A stretch of 45,026 bases of DNA, taken from NCBI GenBank assembly GCA_945883435.1, contig CAMCXK010000021.1, positions 1 to 45,026 of the forward strand. Reading direction: 5' to 3'. The position numbers and the translations under genes were made by a program. Below, in pieces: positions 25,201-32,198 of this stretch (position 1 is the stretch's first letter; each line of letters opens with the position of its first letter). Origin of the DNA: Chthoniobacter flavus (GTDB lineage: Bacteria > Verrucomicrobiota > Verrucomicrobiia > Chthoniobacterales > Terrimicrobiaceae). The notes beneath the pieces are model-generated. The model was not told the DNA's origin, did not search any database, and saw nothing but the letters and a program-made list of their open reading frames with translations.

Positions 25201-26103
25201 CAAGGTCCGGCGTTCGGGGCGACCGGAGCGATCGAACTCGTCGCCGGAAATGGCTCTGCACCGGGTGGAGCGGGCGGCTCGATACAAAACGTTCAGCTTA
25301 ACGGCCTCGCTATATCTTTCATTGCGGAGGCCGGCTCGGGAGCGGCTAGCCCATCGGTGGCAGGAAATGGTGGCGGTATTTCGACCATTCAAATTTCCGC
25401 AAACACCGTGACATTGAGCGCCGGCTCGGGAGGAAATTCACCCGCTGGATTCGCCGGGGCGGGAGGCGGCATCTCGGGCGTCACGCTTTCAGGCACGGCA
25501 CTCTTGACCGTGGCGTCGGGCGCGGGAGGAGACTCCATTTCCGGAAAGGGAGGGGCGGGCGGCTCCATTCAAAACAACCAACTCAGCGGTTTTGAGTTTT
25601 CCACCTTTCAAGCCGGCACGGGTGGTCTTCAAGGGGGAGCGGGAGGAGGAATTTCGGCCCTTCAAGCCATCGTGGGAGGGGGCTCCTCGCTGAAAATTTT
25701 TGCCGGTCAAGGTGGAGATGCCACCGAGACAGTCGCAGGAACGGGCGGGTCGATTCAAGATATTGAATTTTCGTCGTCTTCCATCTCCACGATTGCCGAA
25801 ATTTTGCTGGTTGCCGGCAACGGAGGAGAAGGAACCGCAGCCAACTCCAGCGGGGGCCAAGGGGGCACGGTTTCATCTTTTTCCATGCTGAATCAAGTTG
25901 TGGCCGCCATTCTGCAGATCAGCGGAGGCGATGGAGGGGCGGGAGGAGAAAATGCCCTGGGCGGGGATGGTGGCGATTTAACGTCGATTCTCGCCCGTGT
26001 CTTGACTGGAGGACAAACCATCAACGCGGGAGTTGGCGGACTGGGCGGTGTGGAGAATGGTATTGACGGGATCGAAACGGACGTTCAGCTCATTGAGCTC
26101 TGA
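19225..26103 (+). CDS. Giant glycine-rich repeat protein with LEPR-like N-terminus
   Basis: This 2292-residue protein is predicted to be secreted or surface-exposed. Residues 15-26 (LESLELRIAPAL) match the LEPR-XLL/LEPRIAPA N-terminal motif of giant Verrucomicrobia and Planctomycetes proteins. Residues about 30-110 form a non-repetitive domain containing FFDSNGNGSID, an EF-hand-like calcium loop. From about residue 180 on it consists of short units such as L-x-x-G-x-GG-(x)n-GG-x-GG-x-I-x-x-I, a pattern expected of a beta-solenoid. I saw no cysteine. The C-terminus (ETDVQLIEL) shows no autotransporter barrel, PEP-CTERM or LPXTG signal. ATGs at 19225, 19231 and 19237 are possible starts. Function is unknown; adhesin or matrix protein is an inference. 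Confidence 0.9.
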   Translation: MPMTMLPASPAPLILESLELRIAPALFLMTGTGDIKDSKGSILPSVAKYTDVSGSDEAFLFKASDQLFFDSNGNGSIDPKTDKLLFAIKSGGSAVFFNSSPGASEPLQVSGIATTTGWSGVFHTSIHGDVATMLDAKTFDFGTKSKTGKRPVFENATVTGLTMGGPTGQAFVAGAIFAGGNVSKISITGADSNGISMAGIYAGTGVNAVAQVDFGGASPVVLTTYFAIDAKPGPGVAGVKTNGGIVSKIIAGAGGDAIGAGAAAKGGSVVDVLITDSAGGLVSIEAGAGGAGSSNDAGTKGGVGGNGGAISKVVWRDAGILQLAAGAGGDASLGAKGGTGGSISSITASLGAGASSLAAGAGGGGADPASYGTAPGGGAGGGLSGISLEADSASANVTLAAGAGGSGGGKAHGGSISKLKIQGAEFGSVALVTGDGADASTTYGAAGSNGGALVAPEITATRIGSLLISTGKGGAGAELVKNDDGLVTAGGAGGNGGIFSKVLLTSTLGGLEVSTGSGGDNTYNGKGGSAQTIDGKDFLHAKKSPLAPGTILLSEGANITLAAGNAGGGNKTAGLAGGIQGLVFSASGQALGDVSLTAGSGGAAVALTTTKSDGATANGGGGGSIQRINIQSGTVASLSLTTQEGGAGASFKTFDPEGAEIPQSVSSGGSAGSISSITGTAVIGDLAVQTGAGGSAGKLDGTQPAKAPKIVAAGGSGGNITGVQLTLSGAAVLGTGNGGEAGDVRGEKDLWADGGAAGMVSNSTFRAAATTASFEAVTGTGGLGYRTALNGGALQKIDFESSAGGSFESITLTTGAGASGSERTKGGNGGAFQEIRFLADVGALTVTGGSGGEALDTTTFAGGNGAGFDALSFVFTGQLGALSLTGGDGGIAGLNGTAGAGGALADLNLNGTGSPDGTTVTLLSGSAGADGGQSGVAGAIQNVSLAGGNFGVVEITSGNTGAGQNGIAPTGIKVAEGTTVAELVLRGGRGGDATPGSNLSGGKGAALSGSSFDLKGTIQSLVLEAGAGGEGDATGDGGEGGGISGFSLPSPLSTLSVTAGSGGQGGLAGAGGMGGGLSAITASLTESATLTAGDGGDASLGAIGGDGGGISALNLAGGGPGLTPAVSIVSGNAGDGATAGLAGAVESITLATGNFGSVDISTGLSGDARDGRSLAGIQVGSQAVLESLTLTAGNGGDAKAGSGASGGAGGAIDGTNFLLQGTIANLTLQAGSGGAGDGAGTGGNGGSVSGVSMQGSTLEIAVLSGKGGDSTDGMGGDAGSISTLSFNETVPSLTLTGGDGGGGLSGGRGASLSNPFGPLPNNARNLILQTGSGGSATSGTGGDAGSFEDINNLTILESFTLSLGNAGDAATGDAGESGDIQNLTLNLGDGVSLALSTGDGASGGRSVGHGGSISGVVLVATGPTQTFGEIQLSTGNGGSALTGDIAGGHGGSISDITVGTGKTASLVLLTGSGGAGSGSGNGGDAGQLFDFSGITVSESLTIEVGSGGGADAGIAGRVGSIENISLAFAGPVDVSLATGDGAASAGGTSDGGSLRDIAFNRASGYAGAFGAISLTTGSGGDALPGSGKSGGHAGVIQNITIDGGKTATLNLSTGSGGSGDGSGNGGNGGNILGFNNLTISESASFMLGGGGASEGGDAGSTSSIDGLLLYLDGPVDINLATGDGASGKTLAGSGGHITNVELKKAPGYAGSFGAINLATGSGADAVTGSNQKGGDAGSISAVSIEGLESDALILRTGNGGAGDGSAAGGDGGDINGFGGLTLNGELEIILGNGGNSPNGTPGTSASIANLALKLADGVGVNLTTGQGADGNAGANAGSIQDITLEAVGPNRTLGIVQLQTGDGGNATGVNQRGGTAGSISNITIVSGGQPALAESLLLSTGLGGDATGSGEGGDGGTVTNIANFTASQQFSISLGSGGNSVTGTGGTASDFDAQAQNVSVTLGAGAGFSVQTGTAGSGASLGNGASIKNTTIQGPAFGATGAIELVAGNGSAPGGAGGSIQNVQLNGLAISFIAEAGSGAASPSVAGNGGGISTIQISANTVTLSAGSGGNSPAGFAGAGGGISGVTLSGTALLTVASGAGGDSISGKGGAGGSIQNNQLSGFEFSTFQAGTGGLQGGAGGGISALQAIVGGGSSLKIFAGQGGDATETVAGTGGSIQDIEFSSSSISTIAEILLVAGNGGEGTAANSSGGQGGTVSSFSMLNQVVAAILQISGGDGGAGGENALGGDGGDLTSILARVLTGGQTINAGVGGLGGVENGIDGIETDVQLIEL
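21979..23090 (+). repeat. Long internal duplication (206-residue period) in the giant gene
   Basis: Two copies in register are offset by 618 bases (GGT codon at 21997 against GGC at 22615). Shared landmarks in order are TLLSGSAG/SIVSGNAG, GNFGVVEI/GNFGSVDI, TGIKV/AGIQV, GDATPGSNLSGGKGAA/GDAKAGSGASGGAGGA, DLKGTIQSL/LLQGTIANL and GGEGDATGDGGEGG/GGAGDGAGTGGNGG. The second copy fades after about 23090. Confidence 0.75.
23398..25140 (+). repeat. Four tandem super-repeats of 141-148 residues in the giant gene
   Basis: Landmark GDGA-type codons recur at 23416, 23839, 24268 and 24697, with the next homologous point at 25141, giving periods of 423, 429, 429 and 444 bases. Each unit contains in order L-x-TGDGA, an FG-x-I-x-L-TG strand, a short GGHGGSISDI-like turn, L-TGSGG-GSG, and a GI/NLT-S-S-L strand, meaning about four short units per super-repeat. 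Confidence 0.75.
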
Positions 26104-26138
26104 TTTTTTCGCTACGGCTTCTACCCCATGAGCTTTGA

Positions 26139-27236
26139 TCAAAGACCTGCCAAGGCGTGCCGGACAGCCTCGATGACCATGTCTTGGTCTGTTTTTTCAA
26201 GATAGGGATTGAGAGGGAGGCTCAAGACCTCCCGGGACGCGGCTTCGGCCTCGGGAAAATCCCCGGATTGATAGCCGAGTGGAGAAAACACCGGTTGCTC
26301 ATGCAGACACTTCGGATAGTAGATGCCTGTGGGAACACCCCGCTCCGAGAGGGCGGATGCCAAGGCGTCCCGTTGGGGAACACGAATCGTGTATTGGGCA
26401 TAGACATGGGTGTTGCCGGAGCGAATCGCGGGGGTTTGACAAATGTCCTGCAGGGCGGCGGTGTATCGGGCACCTAGTTCTCCGCGCAACTCCACCTCTT
26501 TGGAAAAACCAGGCCATTTCGCCAGAAGGATGGCCGCTTGCAAGGTATCAAACCGCCCGTTCATACCGACCAAATCATGGTAATGGCGGCGGATGCCTCC
26601 ATGCGTGCGGATGGCCCGCATGAGTTGGGCGAGATGATCGTCACTGGTGAACAACGCCCCGCCTTCTCCATAGCATCCCAGGGGCTTGGCCGGGTAGAAA
26701 CTGGTGCTGGCGATTGTTGTGACCCCGCAACTTCTGCGGCCGTTGCGCTGAGCGCCGAAGCTTTGAGCCGCATCTTCAATCACGGGCAAGCCGTGGCGCG
26801 CCGCAATTTGGTTGATGGCATCGTAATCGGGCATCTGTCCAAAAAGGCTCACGGGCAGAAGCGCCTTGGTCGCCGGAGTGATCGCCTCCTCGATCCGATC
26901 CACAGCGATATTGAAATCCAGCGGGTCAATATCGACAAACACCGGGCGGGCTCCCACTTGAAGAATCACCTCCGCCGTGCTGATCCAGGTGAAGGGAACG
27001 GTGATCACCTCATGCCCTGGCCCGATACCCAGCGCGCGCAACGCGATCTCCAGACTATCGGTGCCGCTGGCCACAGTGATCGCGTGTTTTGTTCCCGTAT
27101 AATCGGCCAAGTGGCTCTCGATCTCCGCCACCTCCGGTCCCATAATGAATTGACCATGCTCCAAGACCCGGTGGATACGATCCATGATGGCTGGCTTGAA
27201 GCGTTGGTATTGGGTTTTGAGGTCGATGAAATCCAT
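26139..27236 (-). CDS. DegT-family sugar aminotransferase, WbpE-like
   Basis: A PLP-dependent aminotransferase of the DegT/DnrJ/EryC1 family that transfers an amino group to a nucleotide-linked keto-sugar. The 365-residue product starts MDFIDLKTQYQRFKPAIM at ATG 27236. It contains VLEHGQFIMGPEVAEIE, ASGTDSLEIALRALG, VIEDAAQSFGA and the PLP lysine segment SFYPAKPLGCYGEGGA. This closely follows the WbpE pattern, including SFFPSKPLGCYGDGGA and YAQYTVR in that family. WbpE makes UDP-2-acetamido-3-amino-glucuronate for O-antigen. Exact substrate is inference, because the usual partner genes (WbpB and WbpD types) are not in the window. It is the last gene of a glycan cluster. Confidence 0.92.
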   Translation of the reverse strand: MDFIDLKTQYQRFKPAIMDRIHRVLEHGQFIMGPEVAEIESHLADYTGTKHAITVASGTDSLEIALRALGIGPGHEVITVPFTWISTAEVILQVGARPVFVDIDPLDFNIAVDRIEEAITPATKALLPVSLFGQMPDYDAINQIAARHGLPVIEDAAQSFGAQRNGRRSCGVTTIASTSFYPAKPLGCYGEGGALFTSDDHLAQLMRAIRTHGGIRRHYHDLVGMNGRFDTLQAAILLAKWPGFSKEVELRGELGARYTAALQDICQTPAIRSGNTHVYAQYTIRVPQRDALASALSERGVPTGIYYPKCLHEQPVFSPLGYQSGDFPEAEAASREVLSLPLNPYLEKTDQDMVIEAVRHALAGL

Positions 27237-27259
27237 GCAATGAGTCTCCAAATGGACGA

Positions 27260-28372
27260 TTACCGCCCGCGGGTTTTGAGCACTCCAGGCAACCACGTCC
27301 ACACTATCTGGGTGGAAACCGCGTAATTCCACACCGCGCCCACCATAGCCCCGGCGGCACCCGCGAACCACCATGGAATGCCTCCTTGATGCAAAAAATC
27401 GGCCGACTCGACGTTGACGATCGCCCCCAGTCCGCAGATCAGCATGTAAGCTACCAGACCGGGAACCAGCAACCCGCCTTTCAAGCGCTGCTGGCGGAAT
27501 GTCACCGAGTTGTTAACCAGAAAATTCGAGATCATGGCGGCCACCGTCGCCGCGATCTGGGATGGCACGAAGTCCAGTCCCCCCGCCCGATGGAGAATGG
27601 CCAGAACCGCAAGGTGCAAGAGCAATCCGGAAAGTCCCGCCAGCACATAAAGCACAAAGCCGATTGGAACAAAGCGTCCGAAAATTTTGTCCGCCAGCAA
27701 ATACAGATACTCAAAAGCGACCACGATATCGAGCTTGCTCTCGCCATGCTGGCGGGTGCGGAATTCATACGCGAACTCCTGCACGCGCAGCGGCCGGCCC
27801 GCGGAAAGAACGATATCCAGAAGGATTTTGAATCCTTTGCCGGTCATGTTGCGAACAGTCTCCTCGAAAATCTCGCGTCGAATGACAAAAAATCCACTCA
27901 TCGGATCGGTTAAAGGCGTTTTCCGCACCACCGATCCAAGGCACGTTGCGAAACGGCTGACAAAAACGCGCGATTTCGACCAATCGCCGGTGCCGCCGCC
28001 CTGGCCGGTGTAACGACTGCCGACAGCAAGTTCCAACTTTGGATCCTCCTCAAACGCCTTTAACATCGTTGGCAGGATCGTTTCGTCATGTTGCAAATCA
28101 CAGTCCATCACTGCAAACACATCCGCACAACTCGATGCCATTCCCTCCAGACAGGCAGAAGCCAATCCGCGTCGACCAATCCGCCGGATGAAGCGCACGC
28201 GGGGATTCGAACGGGCCAAACCCATCAACACCTCCAAAGACCCGTCTTTGGAGTCATCATCGACAAAGACAATCTCCCAATTGTCACCGGGGAGGAGCTT
28301 TTCAAGACGCTCGACAACAAGCGGGATATTGTCGCGCTCGTTGAAGGCGGGGATGATGATGGAAAAAAACAT
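27260..28372 (-). CDS. Glycosyltransferase family 2 fused to a GtrA-like membrane domain
   Basis: The 370-residue protein has an N-terminal dolichol-phosphate-mannose-synthase-like GT2 domain: FSIIIPAFNERDNIPLV, VDDDSKDGS, the DCDLQHDE metal motif, and LTDPMSGFFVIRREIF. From about residue 235 a GtrA-like four-helix membrane domain follows (FVLYVLAGLSGLLLHLAVLA; ISNFLVNNSVTFR). Proteins of this architecture load a sugar on undecaprenyl phosphate and help move it across the inner membrane, supplying lipid-linked donors for PMT/ArnT-type transferases. The next gene upstream encodes exactly such a transferase, which supports a two-step lipid-linked glycosylation route. It lies 23 bases upstream of the aminotransferase. 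Confidence 0.94.
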   Translation of the reverse strand: MFFSIIIPAFNERDNIPLVVERLEKLLPGDNWEIVFVDDDSKDGSLEVLMGLARSNPRVRFIRRIGRRGLASACLEGMASSCADVFAVMDCDLQHDETILPTMLKAFEEDPKLELAVGSRYTGQGGGTGDWSKSRVFVSRFATCLGSVVRKTPLTDPMSGFFVIRREIFEETVRNMTGKGFKILLDIVLSAGRPLRVQEFAYEFRTRQHGESKLDIVVAFEYLYLLADKIFGRFVPIGFVLYVLAGLSGLLLHLAVLAILHRAGGLDFVPSQIAATVAAMISNFLVNNSVTFRQQRLKGGLLVPGLVAYMLICGLGAIVNVESADFLHQGGIPWWFAGAAGAMVGAVWNYAVSTQIVWTWLPGVLKTRGR

Positions 28373-28427
28373 GGGAATCAGACCTGCCCGATATGTGCCA
28401 CTCCGGTAAATGGGAATGTTGGTAAGA

Positions 28428-30119
28428 TTAGTTCATCGACGATTTTTGCCATATGGTCATGCGATTTTTCAGAAATTCCGTCTTTTGAGGGTAGGCCCAC
28501 CAAGGAAGAATCGGCGAGGAGGCATCGTAAACCACTTGATATCCGGAATTCTTATCAAAGAGTTCCTGATAGTATTTTTCCGTAATCCCCTCGACGTCGA
28601 TCGAACACCAAAAAACAAATTCGGGTGACCGCACCACCCGCTCCTCTTTGGAAAACCAAGTCAGCGGAACTTGAGTTTCCCGCTCTTTCGCCGCTTGCCT
28701 CATGTCCCCGTCTTTCTCAAACATTTTTTCAAACAAAGCGGCCCGTTCGAGACCGGTTTTGATTTCGTGGATTTTCGCTTTTTTGGGTAAAGCTTCAATT
28801 TTAGGGACTGATTTGCTCCATTCGATCGTTTCACCGCCCGAAAAATGCTGTTTGACGAAGTCCGGCGTTCGATTCCTCGGGTCCAATCGGAAAAGCCCCC
28901 CAATTTGAACCGCACACAATATATTGTAGGAAATTACTAAAGAAAATAGAACCGAAGTAAAAAAACGACATTTCCCGGACCACTGAAAACCCGGTGCCGC
29001 CAGAATGAGCAGAAACGGAGCCGCCGGCAGGACAAACCGAGTCTCCATGCGGGGAAACGATCCGATTTTCCAGGCGTAAAGACCCAAAACGGCAAAAGCC
29101 ATGAGCCAAATTACCCTATCCACTTTCTTGAAAGCAAGATACCAGGTTCCAATAAAAACTCCAAGGCATAGAAGGACTGTGCCAGGCCATCCGAATATTT
29201 CGAGAAAGGAAGCGCCAAATTCTCCGTAGCCTGTTCCCGAGGTCACTCCATTGTAGATCGGCGTCACATTGTAGTTGTAGGAGAAATCGGCCCAAAATTG
29301 CGTCCGGTCAAAAATGCAGAAAGGATTGCCAATCACAAAACCAACCGGAACCATTATTCCGCAAATCCAAGCGGAAGGACGCTTTAAAGCATTTAAAAAT
29401 CGATTTCCCGCGTGCGAGGCCAGAAGATGGGCCACCGGAAGAGCCGCAGCCACAGCGAGGCCGTTATATTTGGTGGCTCCCGCCAATCCGGCAAAAAGGC
29501 CACCCAAGATGGAAGCCTGCATAGAGGGCTTGGAGACAATCTTTGTGGCAAAGTAAAAAGTCCCCAACATGAAAAAAACAACGGCGAGATCCGTTGTTAG
29601 AAAAATTTGGTAGGGAACCCACCCTGCGGATGTGGCCCAAAGCCAACTGGCCAAGCGTGCCGCGTGATCACCCGCCAACTGTCTGGCAACGACAAAAATA
29701 ATAATCGTGCATCCCGCAAAAAGGAGGAGGTTGAGCACTCGGGCAAGCCACAACCGGACTCGCAAAAAGATTTCATACCGTTCATGCGAAGGTTTCCAAA
29801 AAGCCATGGACGAAATCGTCATGGCGGGGATGCGGGCGACGAAATGATTCAGGTAGGTGTAGAATGGCGGTTTGACGTAGGAGGCCGGTTGAAAGGGCGC
29901 TCGATCTTTGGCAAACAGATTTTTGAACGCCATCTTGTCGAGGTTCAAGCAGTCGTAGTGCCCCCAATTAAGCCCTTGCAACCCCAGAAGGAAGCCCACC
30001 AGCAATGCGCCGATCAACCAGAAGTCCCGGATCCGGCCCAGTTGACGACCCAGCTTTTTAAAGCTGCTTTTAAAAGCGCGTGTGGCTCCTTGAAAGAATC
30101 TTGCGCGAATATCACTCAC
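28428..30119 (-). CDS. PMT/ArnT-type membrane glycosyltransferase
   Basis: A 563-residue multi-spanning protein with about ten hydrophobic helices and a long soluble C-terminal tail. The first periplasmic loop (LNWGHYDCLNLDKMAFKNLF, then KPPFYTYLNHFVARIP) has the acidic residue and K-P-P-F-Y pattern typical of GT39/GT83-like (PMT_2) transferases. Such enzymes move sugars from polyprenyl phosphate donors to lipids, glycans or proteins on the periplasmic side. The start is a GTG; the gene begins 15 bases after gmd ends. By eye it is more AT-rich than its neighbours, a possible sign of later acquisition, as is common in glycan loci. Acceptor and sugar are unknown. Confidence 0.85.
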   Translation of the reverse strand: MSDIRARFFQGATRAFKSSFKKLGRQLGRIRDFWLIGALLVGFLLGLQGLNWGHYDCLNLDKMAFKNLFAKDRAPFQPASYVKPPFYTYLNHFVARIPAMTISSMAFWKPSHERYEIFLRVRLWLARVLNLLLFAGCTIIIFVVARQLAGDHAARLASWLWATSAGWVPYQIFLTTDLAVVFFMLGTFYFATKIVSKPSMQASILGGLFAGLAGATKYNGLAVAAALPVAHLLASHAGNRFLNALKRPSAWICGIMVPVGFVIGNPFCIFDRTQFWADFSYNYNVTPIYNGVTSGTGYGEFGASFLEIFGWPGTVLLCLGVFIGTWYLAFKKVDRVIWLMAFAVLGLYAWKIGSFPRMETRFVLPAAPFLLILAAPGFQWSGKCRFFTSVLFSLVISYNILCAVQIGGLFRLDPRNRTPDFVKQHFSGGETIEWSKSVPKIEALPKKAKIHEIKTGLERAALFEKMFEKDGDMRQAAKERETQVPLTWFSKEERVVRSPEFVFWCSIDVEGITEKYYQELFDKNSGYQVVYDASSPILPWWAYPQKTEFLKNRMTIWQKSSMN

Positions 30120-30134
30120 TGCGGGAGGGATGGG

Positions 30135-31151
30135 TCAGCGATACGCCGGAGTCATCGGATCCGGAACCGGCAGTCCCTGGAGCGAGGCCATGTCGGCATC
30201 GACCATGATTTGGACCAACTCCGGGAAGCGAACCTTGGGCTCCCAGCCGAGTTGTTTTTTAGCCTTGGCCGGATCGCCGATGAGAAGATCGACCTCGGCG
30301 GGGCGCTCGTAGCGGGCGTCGTATTTGACGTGGTCCTTCCAATCGAGGTTCACACGGGCGAAGGCGTGTTCGACGAATTCCTGGACGGTGTGGGTCTCGT
30401 TGGTGGCGCAGACGTAGTCATCCGGTTCATCCTGCTGAAGCATGAGCCACATCGCTTCCACGTATTCGGGAGCATAGCCCCAGTCGCGCTTGGCATCGAG
30501 GTTGCCGAGGTAAAGGTGCTCCTGTTTGCCAAGCTTGATGGCCGCGACGGCCCGGGAGATTTTACGGGTGACGAATGTCTCGCCGCGCCGGGGGGACTCG
30601 TGGTTGAAGAGAATGCCGTTCGTGGCGTGCATGCCGTATCCTTCGCGGTAGTTGACCGTGATCCAGTAGGCATACATCTTGGCCGCGCCATAGGGACTGC
30701 GGGGCCAGAAGGGGGTTTTCTCGGTTTGAGGGACCTCTTGGACCTTGCCGAACATCTCGGAGCTGGAGGCTTGGTAAAAACGGGCCTTCACACCGGCTTC
30801 GCGCATCGCTTCAAGGATGCGTGTGGTGCCGAGTCCGGTTACGTCGCCGGTGTATTCGGGAATATCAAAGCTCACCCGCACATGGCTCTGGGCGCCGAGA
30901 TGGTAAACCTCGTCGGGCTTGAGATCGTAGATGAGCTTGACGAGATTCACAGAGTCCGCCAAGTCGCCGTAGTGCAGGAAAAGCCGCACCCCGTTGATGT
31001 GGGGGTCCTGGTAAAGATGGTCGATCCGGGAGGTGTTGAACGTGCTGGCGCGGCGGATGATCCCGTGCACCTCGTAGCCTTTGCGAACAAGCAAATCCGC
31101 AAGGTAGCTTCCGTCTTGTCCTGTGATGCCCGTGATGAGTGCTTTTTTCAT
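30135..31151 (-). CDS. gmd: GDP-mannose 4,6-dehydratase
   Basis: Gmd converts GDP-D-mannose to GDP-4-keto-6-deoxy-D-mannose, the precursor of GDP-fucose, GDP-rhamnose and related sugars. The 338 residues include the NADP-binding [28 protein letters not shown], the catalytic SSSEMFG and [11 protein letters not shown] (Tyr-x3-Lys), [16 protein letters not shown], and [19 protein letters not shown]. These are near-invariant in Gmd. No fcl (fucose synthase) or rmd is in the window, so the final sugar is not determined. It is first in the minus-strand glycan run and has a candidate promoter just upstream. Confidence 0.98.
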   Translation of the reverse strand: MKKALITGITGQDGSYLADLLVRKGYEVHGIIRRASTFNTSRIDHLYQDPHINGVRLFLHYGDLADSVNLVKLIYDLKPDEVYHLGAQSHVRVSFDIPEYTGDVTGLGTTRILEAMREAGVKARFYQASSSEMFGKVQEVPQTEKTPFWPRSPYGAAKMYAYWITVNYREGYGMHATNGILFNHESPRRGETFVTRKISRAVAAIKLGKQEHLYLGNLDAKRDWGYAPEYVEAMWLMLQQDEPDDYVCATNETHTVQEFVEHAFARVNLDWKDHVKYDARYERPAEVDLLIGDPAKAKKQLGWEPKVRFPELVQIMVDADMASLQGLPVPDPMTPAYR

Positions 31152-31189
31152 ATGGTGGTTTTGCGTCCCGCGAATGCCGAGAATCGCGC

Positions 31190-31218
31190 ACTATCACGAT
31201 TATGAGCCATTGTGGCAA
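31190..31218 (-). promoter_or_regulatory. Candidate sigma-70-type promoter for the gmd operon
   Basis: On the minus strand TTGCCA (31218-31213) is followed 17 bases later by GATAGT (31195-31190), matching 5/6 and 4/6 of the consensus boxes, about 40 bases upstream of the gmd ATG. Short matches like this arise by chance, so this is a proposal only. Confidence 0.35.
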
Positions 31219-31244
31219 GCCCCTCATTGGGCGGGCGGGTTCTG

Positions 31245-32198
31245 TCAAACCCAGCCCCGGTGCTCGATATGGCGCACGGTTTCACGCAGTGCGGTGTATC
31301 CAAAGTGTCCTTGATTCGCCAGAAGGAGTTCACACCCGCCCCACACTGCCGCGGCGGCCTCCAAATCCGCCAGCGGCGAGACCCTGTCATGCAGCCCCGC
31401 CGTGACAACAATCCGACCGGCTTCACAGGCCAACGGGCCGTGCAAAGGCGAACCCAACCGGTCGAACCACTCCGTGCCGCCTCTGGAATGGCCGAGCCGC
31501 CGCAATTCCCGGCGCATGACGGCCGCACCGGGGTTTTCCCACACCGCCTTGTCCATGTTGACGATGGGCTGCACCAATCCCACGAACCGCCAATCGGCCT
31601 CGACCGAGGCGAGCAAGGCGCCGGTCCAGCCGCCATAACTCGTTCCCACCAGGCCAAACTCCCGGGTTCCGTTGCCGCGCAGCCACGCCATCAGCTGACG
31701 CATTTCCATCACCGCCTGGCGGATTCCCTCGGCGTTGCGCACGAGATGGGCCGTGATGGCCAGTTCCCCGTTCCAGGTTCCGTGCGGAGTCCGCGAGTAG
31801 TGAAACGGCAGATGCGTAAAAACCACGGTCCAACCCCGCGCGTTCCAGCGGGCCGCCAACCGGCGGTATCCGGCATCGCTGGCGCTCATCAACGCGTGCA
31901 AAACAAAGACCGCGGGAGCGTTCTTTCGTGCTCCGGGCATGATCCAAGCCCGGGCACGGTCGTTCTCCGGATGGCCGCTGGACCGGGGACTTTTCCACTC
32001 CAGAAACTCCCGCACGGAACCTTCAGGGCCACCATCGACCAAGGACAGATAATCCGTGCGAGACTGGCCAAAACACGATTTGCGGTAAGCCATCAGGTCG
32101 GCGGGCCGCGACGCGTCCCGGCGTCTGCGCCATTGCAGGGCATGCATCATGTTGCACATGGCCCCGTCCACACACCATGCGAGGGCGGCGCGCATCAC
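31245..32198 (-). CDS. Alpha/beta hydrolase, ABHD18-like
   Basis: A 317-residue soluble alpha/beta hydrolase. The nucleophile elbow is GTSYGGWTGALL, preceded by an oxyanion-type segment VFVLHALMSASDAGYRRLAA. The putative acid and base are D in GLHDRVSP and H in NQGHFGY, so a complete Ser-Asp-His triad is visible. The pattern resembles the ABHD18 (DUF2048) group, whose substrates are not well defined. The GTG start overlaps the stop of the acyltransferase gene (GTGA); an ATG one codon later is equally possible. Coupling to a PlsC-type gene hints at lipid-related chemistry, but that is only context. Confidence 0.85.
   Translation of the reverse strand: MMRAALAWCVDGAMCNMMHALQWRRRRDASRPADLMAYRKSCFGQSRTDYLSLVDGGPEGSVREFLEWKSPRSSGHPENDRARAWIMPGARKNAPAVFVLHALMSASDAGYRRLAARWNARGWTVVFTHLPFHYSRTPHGTWNGELAITAHLVRNAEGIRQAVMEMRQLMAWLRGNGTREFGLVGTSYGGWTGALLASVEADWRFVGLVQPIVNMDKAVWENPGAAVMRRELRRLGHSRGGTEWFDRLGSPLHGPLACEAGRIVVTAGLHDRVSPLADLEAAAAVWGGCELLLANQGHFGYTALRETVRHIEHRGWV

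Noticed and set aside
19800-26000. Repetitive DNA resembling a CRISPR or satellite array
   Set aside because: Repeats are imperfect, in frame and protein-level; no identical direct repeats with unique spacers are present.
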